A stretch of DNA of 64,000 nt, from contig NZ_JPWA01000013.1 in NCBI RefSeq assembly GCF_003326475.1, forward strand, positions 1-64,000, written 5' to 3'. Numbering within the stretch: position 1 is the stretch's first letter; each line of letters starts with the position of its first letter. The stretch is from Thalassospira xianhensis MCCC 1A02616 (GTDB lineage: Bacteria; Pseudomonadota; Alphaproteobacteria; Rhodospirillales; Thalassospiraceae). Both the position numbers and the translations under genes were made by a program. The notes under the pieces are model-generated. The model searched no databases. It was not told the DNA's origin and saw nothing but the letters and a program-made list of their open reading frames with translations. This document shows, piece by piece, positions 1-8,149 of this stretch.

Positions 1-99
1 CGTGTACCACCTGTTGTGTATCACTCGGGAATTGAGAAGGTTTTGCGTGTTATGATGACGTATAAAAATCAACGACTTATCGTTAATTTTGTAGGTCGA

Positions 100-185
100 T
101 GGTGCCCCCGGGGAGAATCGAACTCCCACTCTCAAAGAGAAACAGATTTTGAGTCTGCCGCGTCTACCAATTCCGCCACAGGGGC
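100..185 (-). tRNA. tRNA-Leu (anticodon CAA)
   Basis: On the minus strand an 86-nt cloverleaf can be folded. The acceptor stem GCCCCTG pairs with CGGGGGC, followed by discriminator A and an encoded CCA (100-102 on the plus strand). The D-arm contains GGTAGACGCG, the anticodon loop is CTCAAAA with anticodon CAA, there is a long variable arm as in class II tRNAs, and the T-loop is GTTCGATTC. The long variable arm and the anticodon identify leucine (reads UUG). Confidence 0.97.
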
Positions 186-195
186 AGGCACATAT

Positions 196-256
196 GGGTG
201 CGTTGCGCACCCGCCATCGTGGGGGCGGATAATAGCTGTAAATTTCGTCCGGTCAA
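196..256 (-). promoter_or_regulatory. Promoter and leader hairpin of tRNA-Leu
   Basis: Read on the minus strand, a TTGACC -35 box (251-256) and a TATTAT -10 box (229-234) are separated by 16 bp, about 44 bp upstream of the tRNA 5' end. The leader between them and the tRNA holds a perfect 7-bp hairpin, GGGTGCG-TTG-CGCACCC (196-212), which may help 5' processing by RNase P. The box match is strong; no experimental start site is known to me. Confidence 0.6.
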
Positions 257-407
257 TGGGACTTTGCGCAAAAATTGCGTTGCCAGCCGCATAGAGCTTT
301 CTGCGGGAAAAGGTCATTGCGGCACAAGGCCAAATGCGGTTACATCACCCCCATATCGGCCACCGCGCCGCATCGTTTTGATCGTCTTAACCGCAAAGGG
401 CGTTTCC

Positions 408-995
408 GTGCTGCGCAGCCTTTATGACTGGACCCTTGGCCTGGCCGCCCATCGCCACGCTGCCATTGCGCTTTTCATTATCGCCTTTGTGGAAAGTTCG
501 ATTTTTCCGATCCCCCCCGACGTCCTGCTGATCCCCATGATCATTGCAGCTCCAACCAAGGCATGGCGCTATGCCTTGATCTGCCTTGTCGGGTCTGTAC
601 TGGGCGGCATTGCTGGCTATGGCATCGGTTACTTCCTGTTTGAAAGCATAGGCCAGCCGGTATTGCAGCTTTACGGCTATGGCGCAAAGTTCGATACATT
701 CCGCGACTATTATAATGAATGGGGTGCATGGGCGGTGTTCATTGCCGGCGTAAGCCCGTTCCCCTACAAGGTCATTACCATTCTGTCGGGTGTGACAGCG
801 CTCGACCCGGCAATATTCATGGTTGCATCGGTTCTTGCGCGCGGTTTGCGCTTCTTTATCATTGCTGCCCTGATCTGGAAATTCGGCCCGGCTATTCGCG
901 ACTTTATCGAAAAACGGCTTGGCCTCGTTTTTACCATATTTGTTGTGGTCCTTGTCGGTGGATTTGCCGCCATCAAGCTGATCCCGCACGGTTAA
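408..995 (+). CDS. DedA/YqaA-family membrane protein
   Basis: Integral membrane protein of about 195 residues with several hydrophobic segments. It carries the DedA (SNARE-associated, VTT) hallmark F-[FI]-P-x-P-x-[DE] near the N-terminus (the FPIPPDVLLIP stretch) and the later glycine/arginine-containing segment (GVSPFPYKV, then LARGLRF). The short form with this spacing is typical of the YqaA subgroup. DedA proteins are thought to help lipid carrier flipping or membrane homeostasis; the substrate cannot be told from sequence. GTG at 408 is chosen because an AAGGGCG ribosome-binding site lies just before it and the N-terminal extension from an upstream ATG (198) has no family likeness. dsbB follows after 28 bp and may be co-transcribed. 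Confidence 0.85.
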   Translation: MLRSLYDWTLGLAAHRHAAIALFIIAFVESSIFPIPPDVLLIPMIIAAPTKAWRYALICLVGSVLGGIAGYGIGYFLFESIGQPVLQLYGYGAKFDTFRDYYNEWGAWAVFIAGVSPFPYKVITILSGVTALDPAIFMVASVLARGLRFFIIAALIWKFGPAIRDFIEKRLGLVFTIFVVVLVGGFAAIKLIPHG

Positions 996-1023
996 TACCG
1001 CAAAACGATAACGGAACGACCCG

Positions 1024-1530
1024 ATGATAAAATTGCTTCGCGCACATTATGCCCCGGCCCTGCCACCGGTTGCCATTTTCCTGATTTCCGCCGGAAGCCT
1101 CGGCTTTGCCTTCTATGCCCAGTATGTGCAGAAGCTTCTTCCCTGCGTGTTGTGCCTGTATCAGCGCGTTCCGTTTTATGTTGCGGGCGGCCTTGCCATC
1201 CTTGCCCTGCTTTTGCTTAGGATACCCGGCGCGTCACGCGTTCTTGTTTATCTGTGTGGCATGGCATTTGCCATCGGAACCGGCATTGCGATCTATCACG
1301 TCGGTGTCCAGGAACTATGGTGGGAAGGCCCAGCAATGTGCGGCGGCCTGACAAGCGGCGCGGCTTCGGTCGCGGACCTCAAGGCACAGTTAATGGCGCA
1401 GCCGATTGTTCGCTGCGACAAGATTGACTGGACCCTGTTTGGCATCACGATGCCAACGGTCAATGTCTTCTTCTCGGCCATTCTTGCCATCCTGTGCTTT
1501 ATTGCTCCGTCGCGCTGGATGAAGCAGTAA
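1024..1530 (+). CDS. dsbB: Disulfide bond formation protein B family (DsbB)
   Basis: 168-residue inner membrane protein with four predicted hydrophobic segments. It has the N-terminal CxxC pair (CVLC, about residues 38-41) in the first periplasmic loop, preceded by a long hydrophobic helix, and a second pair of periplasmic cysteines (CGG about residue 106 and RC about residue 126). DsbB reoxidises DsbA-type oxidases and hands electrons to ubiquinone. Length and cysteine layout match the family. A DsbA-like protein is encoded at 53291-53887 and could be its partner, though the two genes are far apart. An RBS (GGAA) precedes the ATG. Confidence 0.88.
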   Translation: MIKLLRAHYAPALPPVAIFLISAGSLGFAFYAQYVQKLLPCVLCLYQRVPFYVAGGLAILALLLLRIPGASRVLVYLCGMAFAIGTGIAIYHVGVQELWWEGPAMCGGLTSGAASVADLKAQLMAQPIVRCDKIDWTLFGITMPTVNVFFSAILAILCFIAPSRWMKQ

Positions 1531-1550
1531 CATTTGCGATCTGCCCCACG

Positions 1551-1577
1551 AACCCGCCGGTAGCGATCAGGCGGGTT
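1551..1577 (+). terminator. Hairpin after dsbB
   Basis: Inverted repeat AACCCGCC / GGCGGGTT separated by 11 nt, starting 20 bp after the dsbB stop. The T-run after it is short (TTTGA), so termination strength is uncertain. Confidence 0.5.
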
Positions 1578-1783
1578 TGAAGACCGATACCTAACGCGAC
1601 CAATATCCGCCCGATTAAAATTGCTCCATTTCTGCCTTTTCCAGATTGGTAATGCGAATTGTTCTTGTTTGCACGCAATTCTTCTTATAGTGTCCACCAA
1701 TCCAAGCATTAATTGATCAGGCAGGACCGGCGCATTGAAGGCAACCGGCTTCTGCTAGAACACAGACAAGGACGATCCTAGGA

Positions 1784-2680
1784 ATGCCGGACATGACATT
1801 CCATCCCCAAATGACAAGCAGGATAGAGGGCATCTCGCTTCTGGACGATCTGCGTTTTCGTCGCTGGAATTCTGCGATTACCGATCTGTGGCATGTCGAA
1901 TGCCGTGAAAAGGCTGGGGGCACCTACGTTTCCTGTGCACCAAGACTGGTCGCCATTCTTGATTGCAGCGGACAATCGAACTTCCGCGTCAAAACGCCCG
2001 AAGATCCTTTTGGATCTTCTCGTCGCGAACAGGGGTGCCTGTCATATATTCCGGCAGGAATGGAAATTTCTGCCGAAATTCGGGAAAAATGCCGGTTACG
2101 TCACCTTGATATCCATCTCGATATCAACAACCTTGAAAAGCATCTTGATCAAGAGATTGATCGCGCAATCCTTGAAACGCCCCGGATCGGTTTTTGCGAT
2201 CCCCGGATCAGATCACTTGTGCACATGATCGCAGACGACCTCGCCAGCGATATCGCCTCGCCTGACCTGTACGGAGAGAGTCTGGTAACGGCTCTTACCA
2301 GTGCGTTGCTGACGCCACTTCCCGAAAGCGAAACATCACGCAAACGCGGCAAACTTGCCCCGCACCACTTGCGCAAATCGGTAGATTTTATTGAACAGAA
2401 TTGCGGTCGCGTTATCCGGCTTGATGAACTGGCGGAACTGACTGGTCTGTCACAATCCTATTTCTGCTCGGCATTTCGCGAAACAACCGGCATGCCGCCC
2501 CATCAATGGCAAATGAAGGCACGCATTGAACGCGCCAAATCCATGCTGCGCGACAACACAACACCGCTTGCCAGTGTCGTGGCACATGTCGGCTTTGCAG
2601 ATCAGGCCCATCTGACCCGCGTCTTCCGCCGCATCACAGGCACCACACCGGGCGTATGGCGACGCGAACATACCGCCTGA
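1784..2680 (+). CDS. AraC-family transcriptional regulator
   Basis: 298 residues. The C-terminal ~100 residues form the AraC/XylS double helix-turn-helix: first HTH around LDELAELTGLSQSYFCSAF, second around LASVVAHVGFADQAHLTRVF, ending in the usual GTTPGVWRR. The N-terminal ~190 residues are the effector domain and show no motif I can name. AraC proteins beside TonB receptors (PchR/YbtA type) commonly sense the ferric siderophore and activate receptor transcription; the receptor gene lies 109 bp downstream on the same strand. ATG 1784 has AAGGA 11 nt upstream; ATG 1793 has AGGA 9 nt upstream and is an alternative. Confidence 0.9.
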   Translation: MPDMTFHPQMTSRIEGISLLDDLRFRRWNSAITDLWHVECREKAGGTYVSCAPRLVAILDCSGQSNFRVKTPEDPFGSSRREQGCLSYIPAGMEISAEIREKCRLRHLDIHLDINNLEKHLDQEIDRAILETPRIGFCDPRIRSLVHMIADDLASDIASPDLYGESLVTALTSALLTPLPESETSRKRGKLAPHHLRKSVDFIEQNCGRVIRLDELAELTGLSQSYFCSAFRETTGMPPHQWQMKARIERAKSMLRDNTTPLASVVAHVGFADQAHLTRVFRRITGTTPGVWRREHTA

Positions 2681-2697
2681 AAATTAAACCAAAATCC

Positions 2698-2725
2698 GTT
2701 CAATACGGGCAAATAGGGTTCAATA
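2698..2725 (+). promoter_or_regulatory. 20-bp-spaced direct repeat, putative AraC operator
   Basis: GTTCAATA occurs at 2698-2705 and again at 2718-2725, exactly 20 bp apart, in the short gap between the AraC regulator and the siderophore receptor. Direct repeats two helical turns apart are the usual binding geometry of dimeric AraC-type activators. That this regulator binds here is inference. Confidence 0.45.
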
Positions 2726-2789
2726 TCCGGTTTTCCTAATCGTGCTATCGGACTGTCACACATGACAACCGATGCAGGAAACCCCTCAA

Positions 2790-4958
2790 ATGACGTTCTT
2801 GACCCGAACGCGCTTCAAAACAGCCCTTCTTGGCAGCGTTGCAATTCTATGCACCAGCTTGCCCACACAACTTCTCGCCCAGCAAGCCACGGACGAAACC
2901 AACGAGGAAATCGTTGTCGATCCTCTTTTAATCGAGGCAGAGCGCCAAGAAACAGCAACATCACCGGTCAAGGGATATGTTGCCGGACAAAGTGCTACAG
3001 CGACCAAAACCGATACCCCAATTGCAGAAACCCCGCAGTCCATTTCAGTGATCGGGAATACGGAAATTGAAGCCCGCCAAGCTCAGTCCGTGTCAGAAAC
3101 ACTGAACTACACGGCTGGTATTCAACCTGACAAATTTGGCTATGACAAGCGTTTGGACTGGTTCAACATTCGTGGGTTTGATGAAACCCAGAACGGTCTT
3201 TATCGGGACGGCCTCCAGCAACGCTCTTATAGTTTTGTTTCTTGGCAACAGGAAACATACGGATTGGAACGCATTGAACTGATGCGTGGCCCAACTTCAG
3301 TCCTTTATGGGCAAAATGCTCCTGGCGGCCTGATCAATACAGTATCCAAACGACCAAGAGCCGACATGGAAAACGAAATTGAACTCCAGACCGGCAGCCA
3401 TAATCGCAAGCAAGGCTCATTTGATATTGGTGGAAAAATTGTCGAAGATGGTTCGGTTCTTTTCCGTGCAACCGGGCTTCTCCGAGACTCTGACACGCAG
3501 GTTAACTACGTCGAAGATGACCGAGTTTATTTCGCCCCTTCCCTAACATGGGAAGGGGAAGATACCAGCTTGACTCTATTATCTTATTATCAAGAAGATA
3601 ACACCGGTGGCGCCAATAGTTGGCTTCCTGCAAACGGCACATTCCGCGACGCTATCAACGGTGCCATTCCGACAGATTTCTTCACGGGCGAACCAGGTTA
3701 CGACCACTATGATCGTACTCAGTATGCCATCGGCTATGAATTCAGCCATAACTTCACTGATTCCCTGATGTTCCGTCAGAATGCTCGCTATAGCTATGTT
3801 GAGGTTGATTATGACAGCCTTTACGGAAATGGCTGGGCAGACGAAGCCGTAGGCACACTAAACCGCGGTGTTCAGGAGACTGATCAGGAAGGCGACTCCT
3901 TTGCCATCGACAACCAACTGCAGGCAAAGTTCGAGACTTCCGGCATCCGCCACACCATGTTGGGTGGACTGGATTATCAGCGATATGTTTTTGATCGTTT
4001 CCTGCGCTACGGAACGATTGATTCCATCAACGTTTACAATCCTTCCTATGGAAGCCGTCCGACCAGTTATTTCACCCCAACCGATGAAAAGCTCACAGCA
4101 GAACAGGTTGGTGTTTATTTACAGGATCAGATCGAGTTTGATGAACACTGGGTTCTAACCCTCGGTGGACGTCATGACTGGGCGGATGAAACGACACTGA
4201 ACCAGCAAAATGGAACGGAAAGCAGTTGAAACGATAGTGCTTTTACAGGACGTACCGGGCTTGCCTATAAAACCGATTTTGGTCTGACTCCCTATGTCAG
4301 TTATTCTGAATCATTTAATCCGGTTTCCGGTTCAGATCGCTTTGGCAACAGCTTCGATCCTGAAGAAGGTGTTCAGTATGAAGTTGGTGCCAAGTACGAA
4401 CCAGAAGGTTTTGATGGCTTGTTCACCGTGGCCCTGTTCGATATCACTCGTGAAAATGTTCTGACAAATGATCCTTCTGGTGGTGCTTTTGATAACATTC
4501 AGGAAGGTGAACAGCAGTCCCGTGGCCTTGAGATTGAAGGCCTGTTTGAACCTATTGAAGGCCTGACGACAAAATTTGCCTACACTTACCAAGATGTCGA
4601 GATTACCGAAACCAACACCGCATCCGAAAAAGGCAATACTCCATCCGGTATTCCAGAGCACACTGCATCAGCATGGGCTGACTACACTTTGAATTCTGGG
4701 CCGTTATCTGGTTTGGGAGTTAATGGCGGCATACGCTATCTGGGATCAACATTTGCAACTGATGCAAACAATGTCAAAGTCCCTTCAACGACTCTGTTTG
4801 ATGCAGGCATTCACTATGATCTGGATGCTTATCGTTTCGCACTTAATGCCACTAACCTGACAGACGAACGTTATGTGACTTCCTGCGCCGATAGCACAAA
4901 CTCGTGCTATTACGGCCCGGGACGTACGATATTGGCATCGGTCAAATATCGCTGGTAG
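2790..4958 (+). pseudogene. TonB-dependent siderophore receptor interrupted by an in-frame TGA
   Basis: Outer membrane ferric-siderophore receptor of the FhuA/FoxA/FpvA type. Visible parts are a signal peptide ending in LLAQQA, the plug domain (ETPQSISVIG, RGFDETQNGLYRDG, ELMRGPTSVLYGQNAPGG), a long beta-barrel, and a C-terminal strand ending GPGRTILASVKYRW with the terminal aromatic typical of barrel proteins. The frame is broken by TGA at 4227-4229 (codons GAA AGC AGT TGA AAC GAT AGT). The same frame then stays open for 242 codons to 4958 and continues the barrel (DSAFTGRTGLAYKTDFGLTPYVSY). So this is one nonsense codon, not a frameshift; CGA to TGA would be a single change. The truncated product (up to 479 aa) lacks about a third of the barrel and should not fold. 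A sequencing error is possible. ATG 2790 is preferred over 2772 because GCAGGAAA lies 8 nt upstream. Third positions look more A+T-rich than in neighbouring genes, hinting at transfer. Confidence 0.85.
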
Positions 4959-4981
4959 TTACCACCTGACTGCGATGAAAC

Positions 4982-5019
4982 ACAAAAAGCACTGTTCTTA
5001 ATTGGGCAGTGCTTTTTGT
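4982..5019. terminator. Bidirectional intrinsic terminator
   Basis: A 13-bp perfect stem, ACAAAAAGCACTG / CAGTGCTTTTTGT, with a 12-nt loop and A/T-runs on both sides. It lies between the convergent siderophore receptor (plus) and HNH gene (minus) and can serve both. Confidence 0.85.
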
Positions 5020-5049
5020 TTATTAAGAAGGGAAGAGAATGGGACGTTC

Positions 5050-5616
5050 CTAAAAATCGTATTCCAGTTCGGTATCCCAGTACAAAAAATCCCGCCAACT
5101 TTCGTGAAGATAGTTTGGCGGGAAGCGGCGTCCGATGGTCTGGAGTTCGTGCATGCTCGGCTGTTCGGGTGTTCTGCGCAGCCGAAGTCCGGCTTCCCGG
5201 ATCGATCGACTGCCCTTGAAAAGGTTACAGTCCGAACAGGCCGTCACAATGTTCGACCAGTTCGTGCGACCGCCCCGCGACCTTGGGATCACGTGATCAA
5301 ATGTCAGATCACTGGTGGGCAGACGATCCCCGCAATACTGGCAGGAAAACTGATCGCGGAGGAACACGTTGAACCGGGTGAAGGCCGGGCTGCTTTTGAG
5401 CGAAACATATTCCTTGAGCGATATGACGCTTGGCAGTTTCATTTTGAAGGACGGGGAATGGACTTCACGGTCATATTCTGAAAGAACATCAACGCGTTCC
5501 AGAAACACTGCCTTTAGCGTATCCTGCCAGGACCACAAGGACAGCGGGAAATAGCTTAACGGCCGGAAATCGGCGTTAAGAACAAGTGCCGGACACGCAT
5601 TGGGCGATAAATGCAT
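5050..5616 (-). CDS. HNH endonuclease family protein
   Basis: 188 residues. The central HNH / beta-beta-alpha-metal fold shows CQYCGD with its second zinc pair CSDC, and the active-site stretch TFDHVIPRSRGG followed by WSNIVTACSDCN. The N-terminal ~85 residues (LVLNADFRPLSYFPLSLWSW) match the common stand-alone HNH proteins found in many alphaproteobacteria. This class is usually chromosomal and single-copy; its role is unknown, with DNA repair or nicking suggested. No methylase or phage genes are adjacent, so it is not a visible restriction system. The gene is read toward the shared terminator at 4982-5019. Confidence 0.85.
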   Translation of the reverse strand: MHLSPNACPALVLNADFRPLSYFPLSLWSWQDTLKAVFLERVDVLSEYDREVHSPSFKMKLPSVISLKEYVSLKSSPAFTRFNVFLRDQFSCQYCGDRLPTSDLTFDHVIPRSRGGRTNWSNIVTACSDCNLFKGSRSIREAGLRLRRTPEQPSMHELQTIGRRFPPNYLHESWRDFLYWDTELEYDF

Positions 5617-5863
5617 ACCATCCGCTCCACCGTGTTTACCGAGTCGCCCCCACTACTTAGCAGGTTCGCGAATCGCGGGTGATGAACATATCGTGACGTT
5701 TCATCAAGCCATGCGACGCGGTCGCGTAAATCACTGATAGAGCAAAGTATAGACCAATTTTCGCAAAGCGCAAATGCCGCTTGAAGCCGAGTCGCAAACA
5801 TTTGCATAAAACCGGCATGAACAAAGACGACTCGTATCTGCGTCCTGCCGCCCGACCAAACAA

Positions 5864-5898
5864 AAAGGCCGCGCATCGGTGATGCACGACCCTTTTAT
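5864..5898 (-). terminator. Second terminator-like hairpin downstream of rpmB
   Basis: On the minus strand GGGTCGTGCATC pairs with GATGCGCGGCCT (mismatches inside) around an ACC loop and is followed by TTTTTG. It lies about 35 nt beyond a first rpmB terminator. It could be a back-up terminator or the 3' end of a short separate RNA. Confidence 0.55.
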
Positions 5899-5930
5899 GG
5901 CCCCGGAACAGGGCGATCTGAATTCTTTGA

Positions 5931-5961
5931 AAAACGAAAGGCCCGCAATCGCGAGCCTTCG
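5931..5961 (-). terminator. rpmB terminator
   Basis: Minus-strand hairpin CGAAGGC / GCCTTTCG followed by TTTTTC, starting 26 nt after the rpmB stop codon. Confidence 0.7.
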
Positions 5962-5986
5962 TAATTCTTAAAGCAGAAAGCGTGCC

Positions 5987-6280
5987 TTAGGCAGCTTTTG
6001 CTTCAACAGCCTTGGCGACCTGGCGTTTGATTTTCACCAGCTCTGCCGACAGCTTGGAAGCTGCAGTGCCGAGCACATATGCATCCAGACCACCACGTTT
6101 TTCAATGGTGCGGATCGCATTGGTGGTCAGACGCAGACGCACCGAACGACCGAGCGCCTCGCTCAGCAGCGAGGTCGGCTGCAGGTTCGGAAGGAAACGA
6201 CGTTTGGTGCGGTTGTGGGCGTGGCTCACATTCATGCCGACCAAAACGCCTTTGCCGGATACCGGGCAGCGACGTGCCAT
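5987..6280 (-). CDS. rpmB: 50S ribosomal protein L28
   Basis: 97 residues, basic. It shows the L28 signature: N-terminal MARRCPVSGKG, then GMNVSHAHNRTKRRFLPNLQ, and the VRLRLTTNAIRTIEKRGGLDAYV core. The ~20-residue lysine/alanine-rich tail is usual for alphaproteobacterial L28. It is a structural protein of the large ribosomal subunit. The gene is monocistronic, with a good promoter 70 bp upstream and terminators just downstream. The ATG is preceded by AGGAGATCAGGTC. Confidence 0.97.
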   Translation of the reverse strand: MARRCPVSGKGVLVGMNVSHAHNRTKRRFLPNLQPTSLLSEALGRSVRLRLTTNAIRTIEKRGGLDAYVLGTAASKLSAELVKIKRQVAKAVEAKAA

Positions 6281-6352
6281 GACCTGATCTCCTGGTCTAT
6301 AATTCGCAAAAGGACGCTTGGCCTGACATGCAGGCCCGCGCTTGGAGCCGGG

Positions 6353-6381
6353 TTATTACCGCCTCTGGCAGATGCCGTCAA
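6353..6381 (-). promoter_or_regulatory. rpmB promoter (sigma-70 type)
   Basis: On the minus strand TTGACG (6376-6381) and TAATAA (6353-6358) are separated by exactly 17 bp. This lies 73 bp upstream of the rpmB ATG and gives a leader of about 65 nt. Confidence 0.7.
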
Positions 6382-6670
6382 GCCTTCATCCACGCTTTTA
6401 CACGACAAAAACACCTGTTTTGCACATTCCGTTCATATTGCATCGCGCAAGAACGGCTTTTCCCATCTCAACCACACGGAATCAAGCGATTTTCCCCGAC
6501 ATGCCGCCATACCTCCGGTTCGGTTTGGCGCTCCGTATACCTGCGGGATACCCGATTCTGACAGATCACGACCAAGCACATATAATATCAAGGTGAGGGC
6601 TTCCCTCTGTCGCCCTCCGGATACTTCTCCAACAGGCCAGTCGATTTTTTTCACAAAAAATGCCGGACCA

Positions 6671-6697
6671 TGTCACTTCTGCAAAATCCGTCTCGTC
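6671..6697 (+). promoter_or_regulatory. Candidate ECF41-type promoter
   Basis: TGTCACT (6671-6677), 16 bp, then CGTC (6694-6697), 70 bp upstream of the first cluster gene. ECF41 sigma factors are described as using a TGTCACA -35 and a CGTC -10 element, and the last gene of this cluster encodes such a sigma factor, so autoregulation is the natural reading. The assignment rests on recalled consensus, not on a search. Confidence 0.55.
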
Positions 6698-6767
6698 TTG
6701 TTTACGAGCGTCGACGGAATGTCATTCCGATGTCCGAGCGCTTGAGACCAGCTTGAAGGGTTCAGAC

Positions 6768-7523
6768 ATGAAGATCGTCATTATCGGTGGTACGGGCCTT
6801 ATCGGCACCAAAACCGTCGCGCGTCTTGCCGCGCAGGGCCATGACGTGATCGCGGCCTCCCCCAATACAGGTATCAATACAATCACCGGCGACGGGCTTG
6901 CGGAGGCACTTGAAGGGGCTGAGGTCGTTATTGATCTTGCGAACTCGCCCTCGTTTGAAGACGCGGCAGTCATGGAATTTTTCCAGACATCTGGGCGGAA
7001 TCTTTTGTCGGCCGCAAAAGCTGCCGGTGTCCGCCATCACATCGCCCTTTCGATTGTCGGTACAGATCAGTTGCAGGGCAGCGGATATTTCCGTGCCAAG
7101 AAGGCACAGGAAGACCTGATCAAGGCATCTGGCATTCCCTTTACCATCGTCCATTCAACACAGTTCTTTGAATTCGTCAGTGGCATTGCCAATGCCGGCA
7201 CCGTCGGAAACGATGTTCGCCTTTCAACAGCCTTTATCCAGCCAATTTCATCGGACGATGTTGCCGATGCAATGGCGGCCTTTGCGCTTGGCAAACCGAT
7301 GAACGGCATTGCCGAAATCGCCGGACCGGATCGTTTCCGCATGCATGAACTGGTCGCGAAATATCTGCGTGCCATGCAGAACCCTCGCACCGTCATTGCC
7401 GATCCCAAAGCTCCCTATTTCGGTGTTGAACTTTCCGAAAAGGCACTTGTCCCGGATATCGATCCGTGGCTTGGCACGAACCGGTTTGAAGACTGGCTCG
7501 GGCATTCAATTGCAGCCCAGTGA
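6768..7523 (+). CDS. NAD(P)-binding atypical SDR / epimerase-like protein
   Basis: 251 residues with an N-terminal Rossmann nucleotide-binding motif (VIIGGTGLIGTKTV, residues ~3-16). The atypical-SDR features are a LSIVGTD segment and FRAKKAQEDLIKASGIPFTIVHSTQFFEF, as in NmrA/YwnB-like proteins. It lacks the canonical YxxxK in SDR position, so it may bind NAD(P) as a reductase or sensor. It is the first gene of a cluster with a cupin, a carboxymuconolactone-decarboxylase-like protein and an ECF sigma factor. Carboxymuconolactone decarboxylases, oxidoreductases and epimerases are the known companions of ECF41 sigma factors. ATG 6768 has a GAAGGG ribosome-binding site; longer upstream starts look spurious. 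Confidence 0.85.
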   Translation: MKIVIIGGTGLIGTKTVARLAAQGHDVIAASPNTGINTITGDGLAEALEGAEVVIDLANSPSFEDAAVMEFFQTSGRNLLSAAKAAGVRHHIALSIVGTDQLQGSGYFRAKKAQEDLIKASGIPFTIVHSTQFFEFVSGIANAGTVGNDVRLSTAFIQPISSDDVADAMAAFALGKPMNGIAEIAGPDRFRMHELVAKYLRAMQNPRTVIADPKAPYFGVELSEKALVPDIDPWLGTNRFEDWLGHSIAAQ

Positions 7524-7589
7524 ATGCCCCAGACATCCACAACCTACGGCCACCTTTGCTTGTTTACCCATCCCCGACAGGAGGCAAAA

Positions 7590-8012
7590 ATGATCAGGAA
7601 ATTTCTCTTCGCGTCCGCCCTGCTTGCGCCCATCACTTTGGCACAAGCCGCCGCGGCCCATTCAGAGGACAAAGACGCCAAAGTCACCGTTGTCTATGAG
7701 CACGAACTGCCCAATGTACCGGGCAAAAGTATGAAGGCGGTATTGGTCGAATATGGCCCTGGCGGCTTTTCCTCGGCACATACCCATCCGGAATCGGCAT
7801 TCATCTACGCAACCATCCTTGAGGGTGCGATCAACAGTCAGGTGAATGATGGCCCGGTCATTACCTATCGCGCCGGCGAGAGCTTTTCCGAATATCCCGG
7901 CGACCGCCACGGTGTCAGCGCAAATGCCAGTGACACCGAACCGGCAAAACTGCTTGCCGTGTTTGTTGTCGATACCAACGAGACCGTCCTGACCACCCCG
8001 ATTGAGAAATAA
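7590..8012 (+). CDS. Exported cupin-domain protein
   Basis: 140 residues. Residues 1-23 form a signal peptide (hydrophobic stretch ending AAAAHS). The rest is a single cupin barrel with the motif-1 histidines and glutamate GGFSSAHTHPESAFIYATILEG and a motif-2 region around YPGDRHGVSAN. The predicted location is the periplasm; metal binding is likely, and a catalytic role is unproven. A perfect CAGGAGG RBS sits 6 nt upstream of ATG 7590. It is the second gene in the ECF41-type cluster, 66 bp after the epimerase-like gene. Small exported cupins often accompany carboxymuconolactone-decarboxylase genes. Confidence 0.85.
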   Translation: MIRKFLFASALLAPITLAQAAAAHSEDKDAKVTVVYEHELPNVPGKSMKAVLVEYGPGGFSSAHTHPESAFIYATILEGAINSQVNDGPVITYRAGESFSEYPGDRHGVSANASDTEPAKLLAVFVVDTNETVLTTPIEK

Positions 8013-8039
8013 CCCGTCGGCGGCCCCCTCCGCCGGCAC

Positions 8040-8081
8040 GGATCGCCGCATCAGTTTCCCCCGACCCGGGTGCGGCGATCC
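8040..8081 (+). terminator. Intra-cluster hairpin between cupin and CMD genes
   Basis: Perfect 11-bp inverted repeat GGATCGCCGCA / TGCGGCGATCC with a 20-nt loop, followed by only TT. It may be a weak terminator or an mRNA-stability element that lowers expression of the CMD and sigma genes relative to the upstream genes. Confidence 0.45.
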
Positions 8082-8149
8082 TTATCCGACATGTTGGCTG
8101 CACCGAGAACCTGCCAACCGCCCCCCAAGCAAAACAAGGAAACCAAACC

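Larger units (their letters stand above)
5617..5986. other. Intergenic region between HNH gene and rpmB
   Basis: 370 bp with no convincing gene. It holds two minus-strand terminator-like hairpins downstream of rpmB (5931-5961 and about 5864-5898) and, nearer the HNH start, A+T-richer DNA likely to contain the HNH promoter, in which I cannot fix the boxes. Confidence 0.6.
6281..6767. other. Divergent intergenic region between rpmB and the ECF41-type cluster
   Basis: 487 bp. It contains the rpmB promoter (minus strand, 6353-6381) and an ECF41-like promoter (plus strand, 6671-6697) for the 6768-9347 cluster. Between them (about 6390-6660) I see no gene with a credible start and no clear RNA structure. 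Confidence 0.6.

Noticed and set aside
4227-4229. TGA in the siderophore receptor as a selenocysteine or programmed readthrough codon
   Set aside because: No stem-loop typical of a bacterial SECIS is evident just downstream, and barrel proteins of this family have no cysteine or selenocysteine role; a nonsense mutation or sequencing error is simpler.
5050-5616. HNH gene as part of a restriction-modification or phage system
   Set aside because: No methylase, portal, terminase or integrase is adjacent; this HNH type is a common chromosomal gene.
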